Positions 1 through 8,491 of a stretch of DNA of 64,000 bases are shown piece by piece (the stretch's first letter is position 1; each line of letters begins with the position of its first letter). This DNA comes from an uncultured Desulfuromonas sp. (lineage in GTDB: Bacteria; Desulfobacterota; Desulfuromonadia; Desulfuromonadales; Desulfuromonadaceae): the NCBI RefSeq assembly GCF_963676955.1, contig NZ_OY781461.1:1436001-1500000 (forward strand), given 5' to 3'. The notes beneath the pieces were generated by a model. It had not been told where the DNA came from. It saw only the letters and a program-made list of their open reading frames with translations, and did not search any database. Made by a program: the position numbers and the translations under genes.

Positions 1-469
1 GGTGGGCCGCGCTGTCAATACCGCGTGCCAGACCGCTGACGATGGTCAGGTTGTGTTCGGAGAGCGTGTGGGCGAGTGTTTCCGTCCAGCGTTGTCCGGC
101 CGGGCTGCTGCGTCGTGAGCCGACCAGAGCGAGAGTTTGTCCCTGCGGCCATTGTCCACGCAGATACAGCAGAGCCGGTGGATCGCAGATGTGGCGTAAC
201 GCTTGCGGATAATCATCATCCCACAGACTGGTCAAGCGCACCTGAAGCTGGTTCAGAGTTGTGATGATCCGTTGGAATTCCGGGTCCTGTTGTTGTGGCG
301 GGACACCAAGGGTTTTACTTTTAACGTGGGCATATTTTGCCCAATGCTGTGGAGAAACCGCCAGAGCCGCTTCGGCACTGCCGTAATGATGGATCAATTG
401 GATAAGGCGTTGGCGACCCAGTCCGGCCGTCAGGTGGAGGCGTAACCAGGAAATCTCTTGCGGAGTCAT
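1..469 (-). CDS. dprA: DNA-processing protein DprA, N-terminal part (cut by window edge)
   Basis: The minus frame from the ATG at 469 reads MTPQEISWLRL, then a helix-hairpin-like N-terminal region, then WDDDYPQALRHICDPPALLY and LALVGSRRSSPAGQRW near residues 110-130, which is the start of the DprA/Smf Rossmann-like domain; it continues with VSGLARGIDSAAH. DprA loads RecA on incoming single-stranded DNA. The C-terminal part lies outside the window. It sits downstream of the LysM gene, separated by a terminator hairpin, as in related genomes where dprA precedes topA (general knowledge; topA is not visible). Confidence 0.93.
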   Translation of the reverse strand, partial: MTPQEISWLRLHLTAGLGRQRLIQLIHHYGSAEAALAVSPQHWAKYAHVKSKTLGVPPQQQDPEFQRIITTLNQLQVRLTSLWDDDYPQALRHICDPPALLYLRGQWPQGQTLALVGSRRSSPAGQRWTETLAHTLSEHNLTIVSGLARGIDSAAH

Positions 470-502
470 TGTGTGGGGCTTTTCTAATGTTGTTGACAAA
501 AG

Positions 503-532
503 AAAAGGATTGGCACGAAGGCCAATCCTTTT
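503..532 (-). terminator. Rho-independent terminator after the LysM gene
   Basis: A perfect 12-bp stem (AAAAGGATTGGC / GCCAATCCTTTT) with a 6-base loop lies 25 bp after the LysM stop and is followed on the minus strand by a CTTTTG tract. It separates the LysM gene from dprA. Confidence 0.8.
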
Positions 533-556
533 CGCGATCAGTGGGGGGCGAACGAC

Positions 557-1552
557 CTATTCCATCTCGCTGTAAACAAGATCGCCGCGATAGATCGGTT
601 CAGCGGACTTGAGAATGACCGCTGCCGACGTCTGCGCATCGGTTTTGACCACCAGGGCGCGACCGAGCAGGGTGTCCGGAAGGACGATATTGCGGTCCTG
701 CAGGGCCAGTTCCGTAGCATGACGGGGGCGGACGATGGTCATCATGTTGCCGACAGCCAGGCCGTCATCGCGACCGAGGTCAATATAGAAAATGTCGCGC
801 TGGCCAAACGTGATTTTTTCCGGATGGGCGGCAATGATACACCCTTCCAGCGGGGTTTCCGAACGCTTGAGAGCAATGGTGGCGTCGTGCTCAGCCATCG
901 GCAGCAAGATGTCACCGCGCTCTATTTCATTGACCGCTTTGGTGATGGTGCCCGAGTAAACCTGTTCATGGGCCGTGGTCAGTTGAAGGTCGCCGCGATA
1001 AACAATCTGGACGCCGAGTTTGGCACCGGTCTGCGGATGGAGAACCGGATCGGCCAGCTTGAAAACCTGGTATGTGTTGCCGACGACGGCCTGATCATCA
1101 CTCATCTGCACAAAGACGGTGTCGCCCTGAGTCATCATGATGCGATTGTCTACGGTATCCACCAGGCGACCGACATTTTCCAGGCGGTCATTGCTGATGA
1201 AACTGTTGAGATCGCCGTCGGTGGTAAAAGTGCTCTCTTCCACCGGTTCCGGGAGAAGTTCTCCGGCCGCCTCTTCGACAACAGGCTCGCCCTGGGCATA
1301 TTCAGGCAGCAGTTCAATGCGTCCGTCATAAATCGCCAGCTTCTGGCCGGGGTAGATCAGGTGGGGGTTGCGGATAAACGGATTATTGGCCCACAGATTC
1401 GGCCAGTACCAGGGGTCGGTAATGAACCGTTTTGAAATCCCCCACAGGGTGTCCCCTTTCTGGATGGTGTAAATACGGGGATTGTCCTGAGCTATGGCCA
1501 CTGCCGGAAGCAGAAGCAGGCAGGCCAGAATTATCAGTTTGTTCATCCTCAT
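557..1552 (-). CDS. LysM-domain secreted protein
   Basis: A signal peptide (MRMNKLIILACLLLLPAVAIA) is followed by a single LysM motif at about residues 27-75 (YTIQKGDTLWGIS, ending LIYPGQKLAIY), an acidic linker and a C-terminal beta-rich region of unknown fold. LysM binds peptidoglycan glycan chains, so the protein is likely periplasmic. The start at 1552 was chosen because AGGAG sits 6 bases upstream; an open extension to 1573 lacks a ribosome site. It lies just downstream of the YbgF-like gene, which suggests a shared role in envelope upkeep (inference). Confidence 0.85.
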   Translation of the reverse strand: MRMNKLIILACLLLLPAVAIAQDNPRIYTIQKGDTLWGISKRFITDPWYWPNLWANNPFIRNPHLIYPGQKLAIYDGRIELLPEYAQGEPVVEEAAGELLPEPVEESTFTTDGDLNSFISNDRLENVGRLVDTVDNRIMMTQGDTVFVQMSDDQAVVGNTYQVFKLADPVLHPQTGAKLGVQIVYRGDLQLTTAHEQVYSGTITKAVNEIERGDILLPMAEHDATIALKRSETPLEGCIIAAHPEKITFGQRDIFYIDLGRDDGLAVGNMMTIVRPRHATELALQDRNIVLPDTLLGRALVVKTDAQTSAAVILKSAEPIYRGDLVYSEME

Positions 1553-1657
1553 GGTGATCTCCTCTTGTGACATCGTATCAAACGGTTGTCCTCAGGGCAT
1601 AGTTCGTGATTGCGTCGGCCGGCAGGAGACCGCCAACCTACTGACTTTAAAGATACA

Positions 1658-2335
1658 CTATTCTTTCAAGCTGGCCAGCCCGGCTTCGGCTTTCTTGGCC
1701 GCCGGACTGTCCGGATAATTCGCGATCAGCCGGTTGAGGGTCGCTTGGGCATGCTGGGGCTGGTTGTTTTTTTTCAGAACGACCGCCATATTATACAATG
1801 CTTCCGCCGCCTTGTTGTCATCAGGGTAATGGTTCACCACGGCGGCATAGTTACTTAAAGCCTGTTGCGTTTTCCCTTGCGCCTGTTGCGACTGGGCCAG
1901 ACGGAAACAGGCCGTTGCGGCAAACGGATTTTCCGGGTAAAGCCGCAGAAATTCACTGAAGCCGCGTTCCGCAGCGGTATAACGTTCCTGAGTATAATCG
2001 GCAAAGGCCTGACGGTAAATTTCCGTCGCCGAAGGTTGTGTTGTATTTGTCTCAGCTGCCGCCGGGGCGGTTTGTGTCGTGGTTGCTGCCGCTTGGGGGC
2101 GGGATTTCAGTTGCTCAATGTCCTGTTGGATGGTATTGAGCAGGGTCTGGTTTTCACCGATTTGATTTTCCAGACGGGAAACCAGCGCCGTGAGGGTGTC
2201 GATCTGTTGTTGCTGAGCCTGGACCTGACGCTCGAGAGGACGAGAGAAGGAGCTGTTCTGAGGAGAAGACGCCGGGGCACATCCATAACACAGCCAGAGG
2301 GAACACAGGGCAATAACGGCAAGCGAGCGGCGCAT
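1658..2335 (-). CDS. Tol-Pal system protein CpoB/YbgF-like lipoprotein
   Basis: 225 residues. A signal peptide ends in a lipobox-like Cys (LCYGC, Cys19). A coiled coil at about 33-70 (QQQQIDTLTALVSRLENQIG) is followed by three TPR-like repeats at about 105-222, including YRQAFADYTQERYTAAERGF and ALYNMAVVLKKN. This coiled coil plus TPR layout is that of CpoB/YbgF, which links peptidoglycan synthesis with outer-membrane constriction. No tol or pal genes are visible here. The next gene downstream is the LysM protein, 105 bp away. Confidence 0.85.
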   Translation of the reverse strand: MRRSLAVIALCSLWLCYGCAPASSPQNSSFSRPLERQVQAQQQQIDTLTALVSRLENQIGENQTLLNTIQQDIEQLKSRPQAAATTTQTAPAAAETNTTQPSATEIYRQAFADYTQERYTAAERGFSEFLRLYPENPFAATACFRLAQSQQAQGKTQQALSNYAAVVNHYPDDNKAAEALYNMAVVLKKNNQPQHAQATLNRLIANYPDSPAAKKAEAGLASLKE

Positions 2336-2439
2336 GTAGACGGTCCTTCACGGTGAGGGGACAAGAAACATAAAAATAATGCAAAATATTCTAATATTTA
2401 TAGGCTTTTTGTCATCTTGTCAAGGAGGAAACCCTTTGA

Positions 2440-2473
2440 CATACGGGTGATTTTATTCTGAAAATCACGTATG
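2440..2473. other. Stem-loop in the divergent intergenic region
   Basis: CATACGGGTGATTTT and AAAATCACGTATG pair across a 6-base loop with one bulge. It lies between the divergently read YbgF-like and U32 genes. There is no U-tract for a standard terminator; it may be an operator or part of a decayed mobile element whose end lies at 2514-2536. Confidence 0.4.
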
Positions 2474-2513
2474 CTGACGACGCGGAGAACGACAACCTCT
2501 GCCATGCATGGGC

Positions 2514-2536
2514 TTTTTAGCATTGACAGAGCACTA
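2514..2536. repeat. Solo terminal repeat of the MITE found at 34236-34400
   Basis: These 23 bases are identical to the right end of the MITE at 34378-34400 (ending GACAGAGCACTA). Similarity continues weakly inward (TGCCATGCAT versus TGCCATACAC), but no matching left end is present, so this looks like a remnant. It lies 26-41 bp upstream of the U32 gene start. Confidence 0.65.
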
Positions 2537-2562
2537 GAGCCAATTTTGTTGATTTAGGATGG

Positions 2563-3807
2563 GTGTTGGAACAGAACATGAAGAATGTGGAATTGCTGGT
2601 TCCGGCCGGCGATATGGATAAATTGAAAACGGCGCTGCGTTTTGGCGCGGATGCCGTGTATGTGGGAGGCCGGCAATTCGGACTGCGTGCGGCGGCGGGG
2701 AATTTTGATTTCGAAGAGCTGCGCCAGGCCATTGATGTGACCCATCAGCAGGGTAAACGCATTTTTCTTACCCTCAACGCCTATCTGCGCCCGGAAGACC
2801 TTGACGGGTTGGATGCCTATCTTGAAGCACTGCGCCCTTTGGCGACGGATGGCTATATTGTCTCGGATCCCGGCGTGTTGATGCGAATCAAGCAGATCGA
2901 TCCACACCGCGAAATCCATCTGTCCACCCAGGTTAATACCACCAATGGCGAAAGTTGCCGGTTCTGGCAGCAGCAGGGGGTGGATCGGGTTAATCTGGCC
3001 CGGGAACTCAATCTTGAGGAGATCCGGCAGATCCGCCAATGCAGCGATATCGGGCTGGAGGTGTTTGTCCATGGGGCCATGTGTGTCGCTTATTCGGGAC
3101 GCTGCCTGCTGTCAACGGCGTTGACCGGACGCAGTGCCAATGAAGGTGCTTGCGCCCAACCCTGTCGATGGAACTATGCCCTGGTCGAGGAAACCCGCCC
3201 CGGTCAGTATTTTCCCATTGAAGAGGATGGCCGGGGTACCTATATCATGAACAGCCGTGATTTGTGTCTGCTCGACCAGGTGCCGGCCCTGATCGACGCC
3301 GGAGTCAACAGCCTGAAAATCGAAGGGCGCATGAAAACCCTCTATTATGTTGCCGCGGTGACGCGCGTCTACCGGGCCGCCATCGATCGCTATCTGGCGG
3401 ATCCGGCGAACTATCGGTGTGATCCGTTGTGGGTGGAAGAGCTGGACAAGGTCAGTCATCGTCCTTACACCACCGATTATCTTCCTGCGGATGACGCGGC
3501 TGTTCATGCCGCGGATTCCCGCTATCGGCGCACCCACGATTTTATCGGTGTGGTGCGTGATGTGGATGAGGGGCGTGTGCTGATTGAAGGAAGGAATCGT
3601 TTTGCCGTCGGCGATACCATCGAAGTGATCGGGCCGCACATGCGTCAGGCCGCTTTCAGCGTGCCGCCCTGCCACACCGAGCAGGGCGAATCCGTGCCGG
3701 TGATCCAGCCCAATGCCCGGGTGTGGATGACGATTCCCGGCACGGCGGCCGTCGGCGACCTGCTGCGTCGTGAAAAAAATCAACCCGGCTGGACCGTTGC
3801 CGGATAA
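2563..3807 (+). CDS. Peptidase U32 family protein, TrhP/YegQ-like tRNA hydroxylation factor
   Basis: 414 residues. It begins ELLVPAGDMDKLKTALRFGADAVYVGG, has the Cys cluster FVHGAMCVAYSGRC...GACAQPC (about residues 167-205) and HGTYIMNS-like GTYIMNSRDL followed by SLKIEGRMKTLYYVA. These blocks match the E. coli YegQ/TrhP group of U32 proteins, which supports prephenate-dependent 5-hydroxyuridine formation at tRNA position 34; the cysteines likely hold an Fe-S cluster. A protease role is unlikely. Two starts are possible: GTG at 2563 (AGGATG close upstream) or ATG at 2578 (weak GGA). The exact U32 subgroup is inferred from motifs only. Confidence 0.82.
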   Translation: MLEQNMKNVELLVPAGDMDKLKTALRFGADAVYVGGRQFGLRAAAGNFDFEELRQAIDVTHQQGKRIFLTLNAYLRPEDLDGLDAYLEALRPLATDGYIVSDPGVLMRIKQIDPHREIHLSTQVNTTNGESCRFWQQQGVDRVNLARELNLEEIRQIRQCSDIGLEVFVHGAMCVAYSGRCLLSTALTGRSANEGACAQPCRWNYALVEETRPGQYFPIEEDGRGTYIMNSRDLCLLDQVPALIDAGVNSLKIEGRMKTLYYVAAVTRVYRAAIDRYLADPANYRCDPLWVEELDKVSHRPYTTDYLPADDAAVHAADSRYRRTHDFIGVVRDVDEGRVLIEGRNRFAVGDTIEVIGPHMRQAAFSVPPCHTEQGESVPVIQPNARVWMTIPGTAAVGDLLRREKNQPGWTVAG

Positions 3808-3938
3808 GCGTCAGGGGCTTTGCCAAAAGGCACGAAAATAGTCGGGCATATATATCGTCTGGCGGTTTTGTGAGGTGTTGAAACTCACCTGTTTCAAAAC
3901 CGTGCTTGCGTTAAGTTCGTCATCACCAGAGGAGTTTT

Positions 3939-4796
3939 ATGTTTTCACAACCTTTTACGTCACCGGTGGATTTGCCTTTCAACTGGAACAGCTTGGCCGG
4001 TGGCTTTGAACTGCACGGTCCCCTTCAAGACCCGGGCGGCACAGGCGTTTTTATCGTGCTGGTGGGTTCCTCGCTGTTGCTGGCCGCCGACAATCAACTG
4101 CCGCAACAACTGCCCCCTGATCTGCACCAATCGCCTCTCTATATCGGCCGGTGGCACGGCCGGCCCTGTCGTGTTGTTCGTCTCCCCGCCGGTCAGGAGC
4201 CGGTTGCCGGGCTGGTGGCTTACGATTTGCAGGCCGACGACCCGGATCTATCTTTGAGCCTGTTGTCGTTGGGCGTTTTGGCCCAACAGTTGATGCGCTG
4301 GCAGAAAAACAGTGCTTATTGTGCCAACTGCGGCGGGAGCTGCAACTGGAACGGCGATGGCTGGGGACGCCGGTGCGACTCCTGTCAGCGGCATCATTTT
4401 CCGCATATTCATCCCTGTGTCATCGTGCTGATTCGGCGCGGCGATGAATTATTGCTGGTGCGCAAAGCCAACTGGGTGCCGGGCCGCTACAGTCTGGTCG
4501 CGGGGTTTGTCGACAGTGGCGAATGCCTCGAAGACGCGGTGCGCCGCGAAGTGCGCGAAGAAACAGGGGTCGAGGTGGACAACATCCGTTATATCGGTAG
4601 TCAGGGCTGGCCTTTTCCCAGCCAGATCATGGCCGGGTTCGTCGCCGATTATGTCGGTGGCGAGGTGAAGATCCAACTCTCGGAGTTGGAAGACGGTGGT
4701 TGGTTCCATGTCGATCATCTGCCACGGCTACCGTCGCGGCGCAGCATCGCCCGTTACCTGATTGATACCTATGGAACAACGAAAGAAAAGGCTTGA
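3939..4796 (+). CDS. nudC: NAD+ diphosphatase NudC
   Basis: 285 residues. A zinc ribbon (CANC at about 128, CDSC at about 146) precedes the Nudix box (GFVDSGECLEDAV followed by RREVREETGV, about 189-211). A GSQGWPFPS block matches the SQPWPFPxS signature of NADH pyrophosphatases with Pro replaced by Gly. NudC splits NAD(H) into NMN(H) and AMP and removes NAD caps from RNA. GAGGAG lies 4 bases before the ATG. The gene ends 10 bp before the Hsp20 gene, so the two are probably co-transcribed. Confidence 0.93.
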   Translation: MFSQPFTSPVDLPFNWNSLAGGFELHGPLQDPGGTGVFIVLVGSSLLLAADNQLPQQLPPDLHQSPLYIGRWHGRPCRVVRLPAGQEPVAGLVAYDLQADDPDLSLSLLSLGVLAQQLMRWQKNSAYCANCGGSCNWNGDGWGRRCDSCQRHHFPHIHPCVIVLIRRGDELLLVRKANWVPGRYSLVAGFVDSGECLEDAVRREVREETGVEVDNIRYIGSQGWPFPSQIMAGFVADYVGGEVKIQLSELEDGGWFHVDHLPRLPSRRSIARYLIDTYGTTKEKA

Positions 4797-4806
4797 GGAG
4801 AGTGGC

Positions 4807-5235
4807 ATGACGGAAAACCGTCTGTTGACGACTTTGCAACAGCAGCAAAGTAAAATGAAAGAGGTTCTCAAACGGGTTGACCGTGGCATGATTGACCCTG
4901 ACAGCACGTCGGACGTGTGGGAGCCGCCTGTCGATGTTGGCGTGGATGGTGATCATCTGGTGATCTTGATGGACCTGCCCGGCGTTGCTCAGGAGCAGAT
5001 CGGGATTCGTCTCAACGAGGATTGCCTGATTGTCGAAGGGCGCCGTCAACCCGTCGGCGAACAGCTGCGTCTGCAGCGCCACGAATGTCCAAGTGGTTTT
5101 TTTTCACGGAGTTTGTATCTGCCGCCGGGAGTACGTTCCGAGCACCTCAGTGCGCGGTGTGAACAGGGCGTATTACGCATCGAAATTTGCGGTTTGACGG
5201 CGGAAGATCAGGTGCGTGTCGACGAGGAGTCGTGA
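4807..5235 (+). CDS. Small heat-shock protein, Hsp20/alpha-crystallin family
   Basis: About 142 residues. The alpha-crystallin domain runs from about 40 to 135 (WEPPVDVGVDGDHLVILMDL, LPGVAQEQIGIRL, ECPSGFFSRSLYLPP). The usual GVL motif appears as CEQGVLRIEI. It acts as an ATP-independent holdase in the cytoplasm. The start at 4807 has GAGGAG 6 bases upstream; the frame is open further back into nudC but those starts lack ribosome sites. The stop faces the convergent nuclease gene only 3 bp away. Confidence 0.9.
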   Translation: MTENRLLTTLQQQQSKMKEVLKRVDRGMIDPDSTSDVWEPPVDVGVDGDHLVILMDLPGVAQEQIGIRLNEDCLIVEGRRQPVGEQLRLQRHECPSGFFSRSLYLPPGVRSEHLSARCEQGVLRIEICGLTAEDQVRVDEES

Positions 5236-5238
5236 GCG

Positions 5239-5751
5239 TTAACGTCGCCCGGAGGTCTTCCACAGCCCGCGTTGTTGGGCGCGGGCTTTCTTTTCCAGGT
5301 TGAGAAAGTTGTCTTTTTCAGAAAACTCAAAGCGGCGGTAGACAATGGCCTGCCCCTCTTCGAGCAGTAATTGATTGAGCATGCGGCCATCCGGCAGCCA
5401 CACATAGGCCAGTAATCGGCCATAGTGGTCAAATTGTTCTTCGCCGGTGTATAAATGGACCACCTGATCAAGGCACAGCTCCTTGGTGCGCTGGCGCGCG
5501 GATTCGGCGACATGGCGTAAGGCCTGCCAGTCACAGCTACCCAGGCGTAAAAATTTCCAGTCCCGATCCGATTCCTCCTTTTCCGGGCAGTCAATGCCGA
5601 TCAGGCGGACAACGCCCACCCCATCAACGGTGATGGTGTCGCCATCGCTGATCCAACTGACCCGGCCGTATTTTTCGGCACAGGCCTGAGAGACAGCACT
5701 GCCCAGCAGGAGCGCAATCGTCAGCAGAACCAATAAACCGCGACACCTCAT
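5239..5751 (-). CDS. Secreted staphylococcal-nuclease-like (TNase) protein
   Basis: 170 residues. A signal peptide (RGLLVLLTIALLLGSAVSQACA) is followed by an SNase fold: VSWISDGDTITVDG, VRLIGIDCPEKEE (Arg49, Asp54, Glu57) and HYGRLLAYVWL (Arg112), matching the Arg/Asp/Glu/Arg catalytic set. It probably degrades nucleic acid in the periplasm or outside. The ATG overlaps the cysK stop by 4 bp (ATGA), so translation is coupled to cysK. The frame is open further upstream inside cysK, but only this start leaves the signal peptide at the N-terminus. Confidence 0.88.
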   Translation of the reverse strand: MRCRGLLVLLTIALLLGSAVSQACAEKYGRVSWISDGDTITVDGVGVVRLIGIDCPEKEESDRDWKFLRLGSCDWQALRHVAESARQRTKELCLDQVVHLYTGEEQFDHYGRLLAYVWLPDGRMLNQLLLEEGQAIVYRRFEFSEKDNFLNLEKKARAQQRGLWKTSGRR

Positions 5752-6656
5752 GCGTCGAAAATATCCATGGACAGGTAGCGCTCTCCCGTGTCGCACAGGG
5801 TCGTCACCACGCGTTGCCCCGGCTGGAGCTGGGCTGCAACCTGTTGCGCGGCACATACGTTGGCACCGCTGGAGATGCCGACCAGCACCCCATGGTGCGC
5901 CAGCTGGCGGGCACAGGCGATCGCCTGGTCCGTTGCCACTGTGATCACCCGGTCGATCAGCTGCTGATCGAGGACCTCGGGGATAAATCCGGCACCAATG
6001 CCCTGAATACCATGGGGACCGGCAGGTTGTCCCGACAGGACCGCAGAGTCCTCCGGTTCAACCGCGATAAGAGTAATCGCGGCATTCTGTTCTTTGAGGT
6101 AGCGTCCGACACCGGTGAGGGTGCCACCGGTACCGACGCCGGTGACAAACGCATCAAGATTACCGTCGAGGGCCTGGTAGATTTCCGGTCCGGTGGTGCG
6201 TTCATGGGTCGCCGGATTGGCCGGGTTGGTGAATTGTTGCACCATGAACCAGCCGTTTTTATCCCGCAACGCTTCGGCCTGGTCAATGGCGCCACGCATC
6301 CCTTTGGCACCCGGGGTCAGGACCAGATCAGCGCCATAGGCTTTAAGCAGGCGGCGACGCTCCAGGCTCATGCTGTCGGGCATGGTCAGGGTGAGATGGT
6401 AGCCTTTACTGGCGCACACCAGGGCAAGTCCGATGCCGGTGTTGCCACTGGTCGGCTCGACCAGATGAGCACCGGGCTTGAGCCGCCCGTCCTGCTCCGC
6501 CTGTTCAATCATGCCCAGGGCAATACGATCTTTGACACTGCCGCCCGGATTGGCGCTTTCCAGTTTTCCCCACAGTTCGGCGCCCTGAGGGGCCTCGAAA
6601 AAGGGCAGTCGAATCAGCGGTGTGTTGCCGATCAGTTGCAGCAAGTCGCTTTTCAT
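5748..6656 (-). CDS. cysK: Cysteine synthase A (O-acetylserine sulfhydrylase)
   Basis: 302 residues. It contains GNTPLIRL, the PLP-lysine block NPGGSVKDRIAL (about 34-45), the substrate loop PTSGNTG, the phosphate loop GTGGTLTGVGRYL and the C-terminal GISSGAN. It condenses O-acetylserine with sulfide to make cysteine. AGGAG lies 8 bases before the ATG at 6656; an open upstream extension to 6818 has no comparable site. CysM cannot be fully excluded from motifs alone, but the GNTPLIRL start and the length fit CysK better. Confidence 0.92.
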   Translation of the reverse strand: MKSDLLQLIGNTPLIRLPFFEAPQGAELWGKLESANPGGSVKDRIALGMIEQAEQDGRLKPGAHLVEPTSGNTGIGLALVCASKGYHLTLTMPDSMSLERRRLLKAYGADLVLTPGAKGMRGAIDQAEALRDKNGWFMVQQFTNPANPATHERTTGPEIYQALDGNLDAFVTGVGTGGTLTGVGRYLKEQNAAITLIAVEPEDSAVLSGQPAGPHGIQGIGAGFIPEVLDQQLIDRVITVATDQAIACARQLAHHGVLVGISSGANVCAAQQVAAQLQPGQRVVTTLCDTGERYLSMDIFDA

Positions 6657-6825
6657 AAATGAACTCCTGTTTTCATGATATCTGTTGAGCATACCAAGCG
6701 ATGGTAACTCTGGGTACGGAAAAAATGAATGAAGCGTTTGTATCGGGCTGCAACGTGACGGACGTGCTTGTCGTTTCCTGAACAGAAACAGGCCACCCGT
6801 GTTCAGGAATGGGTCCATTCCGTGG

Positions 6826-6866
6826 AAACGGCTCCCGCCTTGTCAGAGCTGGGAGCCGTTTTTTTT
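6826..6866 (+). terminator. Strong stem-loop with U-tract on the plus strand
   Basis: AAACGGCTCCC and GGGAGCCGTTT form an 11-bp stem, followed on the plus strand by five more T residues. It overlaps the end of the minus-strand YkgJ-like gene (stop at 6843). On the minus strand the U-tract is short, so it may act in both directions; the plus-strand transcript it would stop is unknown. Confidence 0.55.
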
Positions 6867-7271
6867 ACGCGCGTTGCGCAGATGCGTGTCAAAGGAAATG
6901 CCTTCGCTGAGGCTGTAGCCACAGCCGGGTGGCAGGGCACCGCCGCAGAAGAAGATCCCTTTGTGAGGAAAGTCGCGGCAAAGCTGCGGACGATTGTCGT
7001 AATCCCGGCAGCGGTTGTCGGCACCGAGCAGGGTGCAGTTGAACACCAGCAACCCCTGGCTGTCACGGCCGCAGATCTCAAAACGGTCAAACTCAGGATG
7101 GTCGCGGACCAGGCGTTTAAAGGCCCGGGGCGAGCGCAGCCAGCGACGCCCCTGCTCCAGTTGCAGTCGCCGGCAACAGGCACCGCACTGGCGGCACTTG
7201 CCGGTGAGGATCAGCTCCTTTCCGGTCAGGCGCAGGCGCAGATGACGCCACCAGCCGACAATGGAGATCAT
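6843..7271 (-). CDS. YkgJ/YcgN-type zinc- or iron-chelating cysteine-cluster protein
   Basis: 142 residues. It has the N-terminal CRQCGACCRR cluster (about 26-35) and later CTLLGADNRCRDYDNRPQLC, then FFCGG and PPGCGY, which make the CxxCxxCC plus C...C pattern of the YkgJ-type family. The family is predicted to bind a metal or Fe-S cluster; its reaction is unknown. The ATG overlaps the trpB stop by one base (TAATG), so it is translationally coupled to trpB. Confidence 0.82.
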   Translation of the reverse strand: MISIVGWWRHLRLRLTGKELILTGKCRQCGACCRRLQLEQGRRWLRSPRAFKRLVRDHPEFDRFEICGRDSQGLLVFNCTLLGADNRCRDYDNRPQLCRDFPHKGIFFCGGALPPGCGYSLSEGISFDTHLRNARKKNGSQL

Positions 7272-8452
7272 TACAGGTGCAACCGTTCGGCGACGAAGTC
7301 GATATCCTTGTCGCCGCGTCCACTCAGGTTGACCAGCAGTTTTTTGCCGGGACGCTGCGGGGCAATACGCATGGCATACGCCAACGCATGCGCGCTTTCC
7401 AGGGCTGGAATAATGCCTTCACAGCGCGACAGGGTAACAAAGGCATTGAGACAGTCGTCATCACTGGCCGTCTGGTACTGCACCCGGCCGATGTCTTTGA
7501 GATGGCTGTGTTGCGGGCCGACGCCGGGATAATCGAGGCCGGAGGCAATGGAGTACACCGGCAGCGGCTCACCCTGGTCATCCTGGAGCAGATAACAGCG
7601 CATGCCATGCAGTACGCCCGGCTGGCCTTTGGTCAGACTGGCGGCGTGGTCCGGGGTGTCGAGACCACGACCTGACGGTTCAACACCGATGATTTCCACG
7701 TCCGTATCGTCGAGAAACGCGGTGAACAGACCCATGGCGTTGCTGCCGCCGCCGACACAGGCGATCAGGGTGTCGGGTAGGCAATCGTACTCAGAGAGAA
7801 ATTGCTCGCGCGCCTCTTCGCCGACAATTTGTTGAAAGTCGCGCACCATCTGCGGAAACGGATGGGGACCGACCACCGAGCCAATGGCGTAGAAAAAGTT
7901 TTGCGGATCACGCAGGTATTCCTCAAAGGCGCTGTCTACCGCATCTTTCAGGGTCTTGGTGCCGCGTTCGACAGAGACAAGACGCGCTCCCATCACCTTC
8001 ATGCGTGTGACATTGGGGGCTTGCTTGGCAATATCGACGGCACCCATGTGGATTTCACAATCAATGCCGACCAGAGCGCAGGCCGCGGACAAAGCCACGC
8101 CATGCTGTCCGGCACCGGTCTCGGCAAGAATCTTGGTTTTGCCCATTTTCTTGGCCAGCAACGCTTCACCGAGGCAGTGGTTGATCTTGTGGGCGCCGGT
8201 GTGGTTGAGGTCTTCCCGTTTCAGATAGATTTCCGCGCCGCCAAGTTGTTCGCTGAGGCGGCGGCAAAAATACAGCGGGCTGGGCCGCCCGACGTAATGG
8301 CGTTGCAGATCCGCCAATTCCTGTTGAAAGTCCGGATCGTTGCGGATCTCTTCATACGCAGCGGCAATGTCGTCCATTACCTGCTTCAGTTCCGGTGGCA
8401 GATACTGGCCGCCGTAGGCGCCGAATTGGCCATTATTGTCGGGCTGGGTCAT
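7271..8452 (-). CDS. trpB: Tryptophan synthase beta chain
   Basis: 393 residues. Key blocks are [31 protein letters not shown] (PLP lysine at about 86), [12 protein letters not shown], the phosphate site [12 protein letters not shown] and the C-terminal LSGRGDKD. It joins indole and serine to give tryptophan. ATG at 8452 has AGGAG 7 bases upstream. No trpA or other trp gene is adjacent; the neighbours are a membrane protein and a YkgJ-like protein. The sequence is of the TrpB1 type, so it probably pairs with a TrpA encoded elsewhere. Confidence 0.93.
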   Translation of the reverse strand: MTQPDNNGQFGAYGGQYLPPELKQVMDDIAAAYEEIRNDPDFQQELADLQRHYVGRPSPLYFCRRLSEQLGGAEIYLKREDLNHTGAHKINHCLGEALLAKKMGKTKILAETGAGQHGVALSAACALVGIDCEIHMGAVDIAKQAPNVTRMKVMGARLVSVERGTKTLKDAVDSAFEEYLRDPQNFFYAIGSVVGPHPFPQMVRDFQQIVGEEAREQFLSEYDCLPDTLIACVGGGSNAMGLFTAFLDDTDVEIIGVEPSGRGLDTPDHAASLTKGQPGVLHGMRCYLLQDDQGEPLPVYSIASGLDYPGVGPQHSHLKDIGRVQYQTASDDDCLNAFVTLSRCEGIIPALESAHALAYAMRIAPQRPGKKLLVNLSGRGDKDIDFVAERLHL

Positions 8453-8491
8453 CAAATAACTCCTTTGTATTTGAGGCGGTTTGCACGAGGT

